From Allomyces macrogynus ATCC 38327 (lineage: Eukaryota; Blastocladiomycota; Blastocladiomycetes; Blastocladiales; Blastocladiaceae), in NCBI GenBank assembly GCA_000151295.1, contig GG745350.1, forward strand, positions 706,979 to 737,895: a DNA stretch of 30,917 bases, given 5' to 3'. Positions within the stretch are counted from its first letter, which is position 1. Every line of letters begins with the position of its first letter. Both the position numbers and the translations under genes were made by a program. Below are positions 1-8,076 of this stretch, one piece after another. The notes beneath the pieces are model-generated. The model saw only the letters and a program-made list of their open reading frames with translations, did no database searches and had not been told where the DNA came from.

Positions 1-693
1 AGACTACGATCGGAGGCACAACTCCAAGTTGGCGTATCGGTGGAGCCAGCTTGCGTGGGGTCGGTCACCACGCGGGAGGTGGCAATGGAATAGGCTTGTG
101 CTTGGCGCCTGCTCCGCGGGGGTAAGTCATGTTCCGGGAGGCCACCAAGTCAGCCGGCTTGCGCGTGGTCCGCGTTGTGGTTCGTGTCGTTCGTCGGCTG
201 TTGATGTTGGACGGCCTGCTGCAGGACGGGCCGTGTCGGGGCGTCCCTGCGCAGTCAAACCACGTAGGCCAGGTACTCTGCGCGGCGACCGCGGGAACCG
301 GCAAACGCCTGGTGCACGGGCGACTGCACAACCGGCCGCGGCGGCATAGGCCGATGGAGTTGCGGACCGGCGGCGCGACCGCGGCGAGCACCAGTCGGGC
401 GGTAAATTGGGCGCGTGCGTGAAGGTCGGGCGGCGGGCCGGAGACGCGAGCGGCGTGGCCGATGCGGATGCGGTCGTGGTGGCCGAGGTCCGATGTGGAC
501 TCTCGGGTGCGGTTGGTGGATGCAGGCACGCGTCGGACGTGTCGATGTGCAGTGCTGGAACGGCCAGTGCGGCCGATGCGCCCGTGGTCGCGGCGGCGGC
601 ATTCGCGTCGGCGTCGCGATCGGCAGGTGGAGTCGCAGCGCGCGGCTCGTGCGCGGGCGACACGCGGCCGAGGTCGGCGTCGTCGGCCGACAT
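1..693 (-). CDS. Partial hypothetical gene leaving the left edge (5' part)
   Basis: The proposed start is the ATG at 693, in a CCACCACCATG context, with a TATAAG-like box about 105 nt upstream. From there about 100 codons with strongly G/C-ending third positions encode an acidic then Ala/Thr/Pro-rich, apparently disordered N-terminus (MSADDADLG...). Nearer the edge the best third-position signal moves to another minus-strand frame (about 360-255, ending ...AEYLAYVV then TGA). It seems to continue in that same frame beyond the stop to about 150. This suggests an unplaced intron, an indel or a broken gene. I found no splice pair that joins the frames, and I do not recognise the family. The original frame closes with a TGA at 129-127, so the C-terminal coding is unresolved and probably lies outside the window. 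Confidence 0.35.
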
Positions 694-798
694 GGTGGTG
701 GCAGTTGCTGATGTTGGCGGCTCGATGAGAGATGCGTGCTGGCAGGCCTTGCGCGCGAGAGAGAAAGCGGGCCGGACACTCGGCGCGGGGCGCGGCGC

Positions 799-804
799 CT
801 TATA
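799..804 (-). promoter_or_regulatory. TATA-like box upstream of the left-edge gene
   Basis: On the minus strand the sequence reads CTATAAGG, an isolated A/T core in an otherwise very GC-rich stretch, about 105 nt before the proposed ATG at 693. It supports transcription leftward from here. No transcription start can be seen directly. Confidence 0.35.
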
Positions 805-953
805 GAGAAGCGTCGAGGCGGACGCGGAGCTCGTCGAGCGCGGGCGTGCAGCGTGCCGATGGCGAGGGCGCCGTCGGCCGTCGACGGTGGTGGTGATGGC
901 CGGCAAGGTGGTGGAGCCGGTCAGGCTCGGTGGGAGAAATGACTGGACTCGCT

Positions 954-1535
954 TCAACAGCGGCCATGGCCCAGTTCGGAGCCAAGCCACCCGCGTTCCA
1001 GCACCACCCACGATGGCCGGGGAGACACTGTCCCCCCGCGTCTCCCTGGCCAAACACATTCAGGTCGTTCGCAGGCAAACGCGAGATAACCTCTGTCCTC
1101 GTCCCCTTTCCTCGTTGGCCTCGCTCCTGTCCTCATCCTCTTCCACCACAAGAGCTGAGGACGCGCGGGGGAGGGCAGGGCGGTCGCGTCATCGCGCGAG
1201 GCCCTGCTTTCCTGCTCGACCCCCCGCCTTTGCGCCACCCTGCGCCACTGCAAGTACGCGTTGCGCTCTTTCCAGATCACTGTTGCCGATTTCGACAAGA
1301 CGCGCGGAGGTCCATCGGGGACGGCCACAATCTCCTTCCACCGTTCTAGGCCGTGGTTGGGCGGCAGCCAGTCGCGCTGGATATCAAGACGGCGCCATGG
1401 CGGTAAATCGTCAGGGAAGTGATCTAGGGTCATTTCAAATTCCAACAGTCCCAAGTCGTCTGACAGAAAGATGCGAATGATGGAATGGTAGTGACCCACA
1501 TTTGGGTACAGGAACAAGTGTGCAGGGGATGGCAC
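954..1535 (-). CDS. Hypothetical protein fragment
   Basis: A 193-codon minus-strand open frame. Its middle part (about 1470-1150) looks like genuine protein: balanced composition, many Trp/Pro/Leu residues, short motifs such as DDLPPWRRLD and GLERWKEIV, and a coding-like third position. The family was not recognised. The upstream end (about 1480-1535) runs into the CpG-poor island, so the 5' end may be missing or replaced. Past about 1140 the frame loses its coding character, so the true 3' end or a splice site is uncertain. It could be a truncated gene, an internal exon of a larger gene, or the surviving edge of a degraded element. Confidence 0.3.
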   Translation of the reverse strand: MPSPAHLFLYPNVGHYHSIIRIFLSDDLGLLEFEMTLDHFPDDLPPWRRLDIQRDWLPPNHGLERWKEIVAVPDGPPRVLSKSATVIWKERNAYLQWRRVAQRRGVEQESRASRDDATALPSPARPQLLWWKRMRTGARPTRKGDEDRGYLAFACERPECVWPGRRGGTVSPRPSWVVLERGWLGSELGHGRC

Positions 1536-3450
1536 ATGATCCCAACAGTCTTGTCTTGCTGGCGCCTGGCCACATCATGATTGTGGCTGGATTGCTTGGT
1601 GCAGGTCATATTGGTAGAACAATCGTCAAAGAGCAGCAATGAGGGCACAAGGCTGACTTGCAGAGAGCTGTAAGACATGGTGGTGGAAATGGCTGATGAC
1701 AATCAATGAGATTTGAGAGCAGGACGTGGTTGGAGATTAAGTTGAACCACAAGACTTGGGCAGTTGGCAAGCTTAAATGATGTGGACAAAGTGACATACA
1801 TATTGAGAAATCATCAGCAAAAACACAAGACCACTCACTTCATCACCACACTCTGACATGCCAGATCCATCATGCAAGAAACATACAGGGAAAATTGAAA
1901 AATCCAATGATGACCAACATGGAGAATCATGACAGAGCATGGTGAAGCAAGCTTGACATTAAAAGTGGCAAACTGCATAGGTTGTCTGGAAACAAGGAGA
2001 GCCCATGGCGCCTTGCCCTTGAAATCAAAAAATGGGGCATCAGCAAACATTGTGGGGATGGCAACAGAGTCCCAGGTAGGTGGAGTGGACAATATAGCAG
2101 AGGAACAACAGGTGTTGCAGGTTTCCATGTTGCCACAATGCTAACAGTCACAATATGGGCCATAGGCGAAATGGGAACATTCCTTTTGGAATGCCAAGAC
2201 ATGCCAAACAGCAGCACCTCACCCACCAGTGCCTGCTGCACTGTTCTTCTGGAGAAGGGTTGCCACCCACTTTGTCTTGCACACTTTGCACATAGTCCTG
2301 TGCATTGTGGTCATGCAAAGTGTGGCCAGACCATATGAAGAGAAAACAGGGCGCAGGGTCATAGTGCAGGCCATGATGAATCTTCTGGATTGGTTTTTTA
2401 CACACCACTCCTCACTCACTCCACCGCTGATGTTTTTACTGCCCACAATAAGTAATAGTCATTGTGTGCTACTTCCAGAAAATATCCCCAGTTTCCTAGC
2501 CCACTGGGGGCCAAGTTATGGTGGTTGCCATGTTGTGGCCAGATTGTCCTGGACTGCTATTGCAAAGATGGGAGCATGGTCAATGCGCGCCATAAATATG
2601 AATCGATTGCACCTTGTTTTGTCTGAATCAGAGAGTGATTTGAAGGCGTTGATATGAGCTGTTCTTACATCTGGAAACCAGGGTGGACAACACACATTGC
2701 ATCCTCATTCCCTGGGCCAGTTTGTACAGTCTTGATGACAGTAAATCTGAGCAACAGGTGCAAGAAGTCATCAAGGGCAGTTCTCTTCCTTAGTGGGCAA
2801 GTGAGGGGCAAAGAGCACCAGTGAAGATGGCATGGAACTGCACTTCCTCTGTCACATTGTTCATGAACTTGACCTCTTGCTTGAGCATGCTTGTCAAGAG
2901 CGTGAACACAGCAGCTACAGCCAGGTTTGCTGGCACTGACAAGGACAAGGTGGTCATGGACAGGTCATGGGTGGTGTTGGTTGATGGATCATTGCTGGTG
3001 CATCTGAATTGCATCACAGGCAAAGTAGCCTTGCATTGCAGGTAGATGCTGATAGTCAAGAGCGCTCATGTGACACAGTTCACAGCATGCAGGCATGAGA
3101 CTGGTCAATGATGTCGCACAGTGTCGATGTGGTGTTGTCAGCAGTGACATGGTGTGTGGAGGAACTGACATGACAATGGTGCAGGAAGTGACTCAGCTGA
3201 GTGCCACAACCATCAGGGCAAGCCACAGGTCAGGCAGCGCATGCGCAGCCAGTCAGGTGCTGACCTGGGCTGGAAATTTTGGACCGAAAGCACAATAACC
3301 ACAGCCTGCAAGAATTGCAGGTGCAATGTGGTGAAATGACATTGCTTGAAGTCGTGTGTGGAAGGCGAGTGCGACTGTTCGCGGGCCCTGGTTGAGTGTG
3401 CACATGACTTGCTCAGTGTTTATTGTGACCCCCATCCCCATCCTCATCCC
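1450..3450. other. CpG-depleted, gene-free island (probable decayed element)
   Basis: About 2 kb with clearly lower GC and far fewer CpG dinucleotides than the rest of the window. Counting by eye gives roughly 20-25 CpG in the whole stretch, with most 60-base lines holding none, against commonly 6-12 per line in the flanking genes. TpG and CpA are abundant. Only short open frames remain on either strand, and none shows a domain I recognise. The pattern is what CpG methylation followed by deamination leaves in an old, silenced sequence. I see no terminal inverted repeats, long terminal repeats or target-site duplication. A repeat relic is the likeliest explanation, but the element type cannot be named. 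Confidence 0.5.
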
Positions 3451-3604
3451 CTCGTTTTTTCGTGTTGAGGCACCTTCCAGATCGCATGTAGTTGGGCTAT
3501 CTTATCTCATATGTTAATACACTGTTGCCATCCCTCTCCAAAACCCAGCAAGGCCGCCAAGAAGCCCCAAGGTCACCATTATGTACAAATCTCACCCCTC
3601 CCAC

Positions 3605-5200
3605 TCACTCAATATAATTCACCACGCGCTTGCGCCGCGCCGCGCTCAGCTTCAAGTACCGGTACCGCAACCCAATCACGTCCTTCGCCACCACGACCGC
3701 CACGCCCCCCACCAGCGACTGCAACAAGGTCGTTGGGAACACGCGCTTGAACCCGGGTACCCACGCCGCCAGCGCGCGCCCGACCTGTGCAGCTACGGCC
3801 GGGAACACAATCGCATCCACTGACATGCGCATCATGTCGCGCTTGTTGGCAAGTCGCAAATCGACCAAGGCCTGCTCGCGCCGTGCACGCTCGGCCTCGG
3901 CATCGACGGCCGGGTCGGCGGGTTTGCCGAGATCCGTCTCATTGTGCATGGCCTCTTCGGCCGGGTCGCGCTCGAGGAGGATCGGGAGCAGGATGGTTTC
4001 GGTGATGGTGCGCCGCAGCGACTTGTAGGCTGCCCTGTTGGAAGAGTGAGACAAACTTGGAGTCAGACACGTCCTCAAGTGATACCACCTTGAGATAACA
4101 ACATACCTCAACCACGGCAGCACTACCATGGCCGTAACGGGCGACGGCGGCCACGACACTGTAATCCCCTTGGCGTCCAACAACCACAGCGGCACGAGTG
4201 GCAGTACTCGGTCCAACGAATCGAGCCGCGAGACAACCAACCCCACCGGGATCAGTGGCAATCCGGCCCACACGCGCCACCCCCACTCTGGGTCGGCCAG
4301 CCACTTATCGGCCTCGTCACCCCCCATCGCCATTAACACATAGACCCCGTACGTCGTACTCACGAAAATCGCACTCAGTCCGGCGCCCAGCATGATCACG
4401 TACGGCACGGCTTTCCCAATCAATGAGTCGGCGCGGCGCAGCCAGACGAGCGATGCCGGCACGGGCGAAATCAGACGGTAGGGGGTCTGGCACTGCGGGC
4501 AACACGGTTGCATCGCATCGCCCTTGGATGAAATGAAGCGGAGCAGGCACGACTCGTGCGTGAACCCGAGCGACCCGCGGCACTTGCACGGCTTGACCCA
4601 CCTGTGCGTAGGCGTCTCGGTGTAATCGCCGTAGCAGATCCAGCAACGAATGTCGTCGGCCATGGCCGCCGTGATTTCAGGCGGTTCGAGCGAGAGTTGT
4701 GGGGAGCGGACCGTCTCGAGCCGGGATGGCGCGGACGCGGTTGAGATGGGTGTCGGCGTGCCGCGGTCGGGCGTGGCCGCGCGGTCAGGTGTCGTTTCTG
4801 CGGGGCTCGACGGCCTGGCGGGGCTCGGCGGGAGCGAAATGTTGAGCGCAGCGGTCACGGAAAAGGCGCCGTTGGACATGGAAAAGGTGACTTGGTTGCC
4901 GCCGTTGGTGGGGCGGGTGCCGTCGCCTGCTGCAGCTGCTTGTCCTTGGTTGGCATTTTCAGAATTGGCATCGGCGTCGGTATTAGCGTTCGTTCCGGTT
5001 AATGGGTCGGCGCCAGTGCCAGTTGTGCTCGAGTCGGGCGACACGTTTATGTTGGTTGGCGAGAGGGTCGCGTCGGCGTCGTGGTCGCTGGCTCTCGGGG
5101 AAGCGGATGCAGTGGGCGTGTCGGGCGCAATGCGGGCAGTGTCCATGGCGGGGGGTGCAACGGTAGTGAAGTGTCGAGAGCGCGCCGCCGTGCACGCCAT
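3605..5200 (-). CDS. MARCH5-like membrane RING-CH E3 ubiquitin ligase
   Basis: Predicted 507 residues from ATG 5200 (ATG 5146 is also possible), with exons 5200-4107 and 4034-3605. The 72-nt intron (GTATGT...CAACAG) is in frame and has no stop. After a Ser/Thr/Ala-rich N-terminus of about 180 residues comes a C4HC3 RING-CH finger (about residues 185-240) with CWIC, CKC, HESC and CPQC. Three hydrophobic segments follow at about 258-292, 305-325 and 345-362, then a C-terminal hydrophobic stretch near 3750-3660 and a basic tail ending RRKRVVNYIE. This order matches the MARCH5 group (human protein about 280 residues, mitochondrial outer membrane, regulates fission factors), so a mitochondrial or ER membrane ubiquitin ligase is inferred. 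The long N-terminal extension is unusual. It is divergent from the gene at 5578 across about 380 bp. Confidence 0.8.
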   Translation of the reverse strand: MACTAARSRHFTTVAPPAMDTARIAPDTPTASASPRASDHDADATLSPTNINVSPDSSTTGTGADPLTGTNANTDADANSENANQGQAAAAGDGTRPTNGGNQVTFSMSNGAFSVTAALNISLPPSPARPSSPAETTPDRAATPDRGTPTPISTASAPSRLETVRSPQLSLEPPEITAAMADDIRCWICYGDYTETPTHRWVKPCKCRGSLGFTHESCLLRFISSKGDAMQPCCPQCQTPYRLISPVPASLVWLRRADSLIGKAVPYVIMLGAGLSAIFVSTTYGVYVLMAMGGDEADKWLADPEWGWRVWAGLPLIPVGLVVSRLDSLDRVLPLVPLWLLDAKGITVSWPPSPVTAMVVLPWLRYVVISRWYHLRTCLTPSLSHSSNRAAYKSLRRTITETILLPILLERDPAEEAMHNETDLGKPADPAVDAEAERARREQALVDLRLANKRDMMRMSVDAIVFPAVAAQVGRALAAWVPGFKRVFPTTLLQSLVGGVAVVVAKDVIGLRYRYLKLSAARRKRVVNYIE

Positions 5201-5577
5201 GATGTTGGTGGTTGACGTTGTAGTCGCTGTGCTAGCAGTAGAGCAAAACAGAAGTGCCGAACACGGCGGTGCGCGCCAGCGCGTGTCCACGTCAGATGCG
5301 TCGCGCACTGAACGGCCTGTTTCGCGCGTGGCTTCACGTGCGTGGCGCGGCTCCTCTGTCCCGCGCTGATCAAGTCGATTTTCTTTGGTCTTGTCCCCGA
5401 CCAGCGTCGACCCGCTGTCCACGGCGATTTGCGCGTGCTCGCCAGTATCGCGCCGTTGCGCACCGCCCGCACTGCGCTCGCCCGACCAGCAACGGCCACG
5501 CGCCGCCCCAGATCAAGTAATCATCCGTGATCTGCTGTCGGCTTCACCATTGGCCCGAGCCCCTGGTCGAGGACACC

Positions 5578-7601
5578 ATGACAGCCCCAGCATCGATGCT
5601 CAAGCTGCGCGTCGTCGTCGACCCGCCGCGCGACGGCGAACAACCGCGCCGCTTTGTCGTTGTCGCCGCACCGCAATGGACCATTGCGCGTCTACGAGAC
5701 GAGATTCTGGAGGTGCACAACTCGCTCTACGCTGCCTCTTCCGACGACGAGGACGAGGTTGATGGCGAGGGCGCCGACAACGACGACGATGCCGACCGGT
5801 CCGTTTTCCTGTCGCTTGCCAGCTGATCTGTGCCTTCACTCACGCAACTCCGCATGGGCTCCCTTCGTGCAGCCTGCCCGACACGATCCTCGTCCAGGAC
5901 CATCTCCGCTTCGATCTCGCCGACGCCTGCCTCGTGCAGCACGTCTTTGACGAATCTAACCACGTGCACGTCGCGCGCGCACCCAAGGCATCGCGCCGGT
6001 CGCTGCGTCGCGCCGCCGCATCGCGCAAGCGCACGCGCAGCCCGGACCCGCCCACACCTACCGTTGCGACCCTGCCTGCTGTTCCCCCAGCGCGCAATGT
6101 CCCGCCCTCGCCCGCATTGCCGCGCAGTAAGCGCGCCAAGCGGGTTGCCGCAGACGCTCTCCCAGCATCGCCGTCGGTCGTGGAGCCCTCGCCAATGGCT
6201 GTCGAGCTGCGTCCGGCAGATGTCCCGCCGCACGCACTGCCAAATGTCTACCAGTACCCGCCCTCGGCGCCGATCCCGCCGTCAGTCATGAGCGATATGG
6301 ATGTCGACGAAGTGGATTTGATGTCGCCGACGAGCGCGACGGCGCCGGTACCGGTACCGGTCACGCCTGCCACTGTGCTCGCCGGACCGGTTGCACCCGC
6401 TGCGGCAGCTGTCGCCCTCCCCACGACCTCCACGCCGGTTGTCAACGACCCAATGGACGAGGACTCGTCTGGTTCCGACGCCGATTCCGAATCTTCTTCA
6501 AGCGACGAAGAGAGCGACTCGGATTCGGACGACGAGGCACCGGCTAAGCTCGCCTCCACCACGACTGCCGCGGCCAAGCCCGTCACCCCCGCCACCGCGG
6601 TGCCTGTACCCGGACGCACTTCGTCCATTTCCATCCCCGCGATCGCGCGCGCCGCCACCACCCCAGAACCCGCACGTCGAGGCAGCCCGATCCCGCGCGT
6701 CGTGACCGCACCACAACGTTCCACCTCAAGCCCGGTCCCGCCCGTGGTCGCCATCGTGCCGCGGGCATCCACGCCCAAAACTGCCGGCAACGACGTCAGC
6801 GACGACTCCTCCTCGTCGTCTGAATCCGGGTCCGACTCGGATTCGGACGATGACGACGATACGGACGACGGCGAAACCAGTTCCGACTCGGAGGACGACG
6901 ATGCCGAGGCGCCGCGCGTGAAGTTAGTCACGCTCAAGGAAACGCCCGTCGCCGCTGCTGCTTCCAATGCTGCTGCACCAGGTGCAGCAACCCCGACAAC
7001 TCCGGCGCCCGCGCCACGCATGCGCCGCACGTCGCTCCTCGCAACCGTCGCCGCCAGCCACGCCGCCGCACGCGCGACACCGCCTCCACCCCAGGCGGCT
7101 CCCGCTGCCGGGGGCCGCGCGAGGCGCGATTCGTCGTCGTCGACCGCGTCCGCGTCGCCGATGCCGCCACCGCCGGCGCCAGCGCGGCGTCCCGCTTCGC
7201 GCACGTCGAGTGTGGGCCAGTTGCCGTCGCATTTGGCGGCGCCGCCGCCGTCGGTGTTGGGGAACGACCTCTCGCTGACGTCTCTTCTGCAGTCGACGGA
7301 TTTGATGAGTAAAGTCGCGATGCATGGGTTGCGCGCGAATAATCGGGCGAGTCCAGTGCCGACGAGGCGCGGGCCGCCACCGGCGGTGAAACCGCAGGTG
7401 GCGAGGAAGCGGGAGGAGTCGTCGGATGACACGTCGTCCGAGAGTGAGAGTGGAAGCGATAGTGATAGCGACAGTGGGAGTGGGAGTAGTAGTGGGTCGG
7501 AGAAGGAGGGGGGCAAGCGGAAGGGTATGAACGGTGCGGTCACGTATGCGAAGAGGAAGTCGAAGAAGAGCGGGCTTGCGGCGCTCGCGAGTGGGAAGTG
7601 A
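5578..7601 (+). CDS. Acidic serine-rich nuclear protein with a coilin-like N-terminus
   Basis: Exons 5578-5810 and 5873-7601 give about 653 residues. The start is the ATG in ACACCATGA. The 62-nt intron (GTCGCT...GTGCAG, with CACTCAC as branch candidate) restores the frame so that ...SVFL joins LPDTILVQD. Residues 1-110 resemble the ubiquitin-like N-terminal domain of coilin: a LRVVVDPP strand, a WTIARLRDEI helix, an acidic insertion, then a hydrophobic block ending HVHVARAP and an Arg/Lys cluster (RRSLRR, RKRTRS). The rest is low complexity: three acidic Ser/Asp/Glu clusters (near 6460-6540, 6800-6910 and 7410-7500) separated by Ala/Pro/Thr spacers, like Nopp140/SRP40, with a Lys-rich tail (KRKSKKSG). 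The C-terminal SRP40 domain and a Tudor-like coilin C-terminus are not evident. A Cajal-body or nucleolar role is inferred; the coilin assignment is tentative. Confidence 0.6.
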
Positions 7602-8076
7602 GGAGCGGAGAGGAGGATAAGGGAGCGGGCGGTTGGGTTGCGTGATTTCGAGTTCTGGTTTCTAGTTCTGGTTCTGGTCTGGTTTGGTTTGGTGTCCTAC
7701 CCCATAGTTATCATTTTTTGGTCTGGGTCGTGTCTTTTTTTCGGGATTGGCCGTCAACAAGTTTTTCGTTGCGTTTCTGGAATCTCTCGCCTGCGATTAG
7801 TCCACCACCGTTGATGTGGAAAACTTGCACATCGGCCATGATGCCAAAGCAATCGCGGGATTTTTTGGAGCGAGGGAGCGTCGGCGAACGTGGAGGTTGT
7901 GGCCTGCCCTTGGCCAACTTGAACGAAGTTGACATGGTCAACAATCCTCTCCCCCATTTCATTCCACCCGCCGCGCGCTATCAACAATCTCAACGCAAAC
8001 AAAGCACTTCCTTACCCGCCGCTACCTTTTCCACCCGGCCATCACCCGTCACTACTCTCTCCACCCCATCCACAGC
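7602..8076. other. Convergent intergenic region
   Basis: It separates the 3' ends of the coilin-like gene (+) and the PHIP homologue (-). It begins with AG-rich then TC/TG-rich simple sequence (7602-7740), including a run of GGTTTGGTTT-like repeats. It probably holds both 3' untranslated regions. No convincing gene was seen. Confidence 0.5.

Noticed and set aside
2790..3059. Minus-strand 89-codon open frame in the CpG-poor island as a possible transposon protein
   Set aside because: Protein-like in places (PANLAVAAVFTLLTSML) but no transposase, integrase or reverse transcriptase motif could be identified.
5201..5422. Longer N-terminus for the MARCH5-like gene starting at 5422
   Set aside because: The extra 74 residues lack coding bias and run into the divergent promoter; ATGs at 5200 and 5146 are better.
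6248..7543. Minus-strand open frame of 431 codons
   Set aside because: Antisense of the acidic-serine coding region; its Ser/Asp/Val content mirrors the sense codons.
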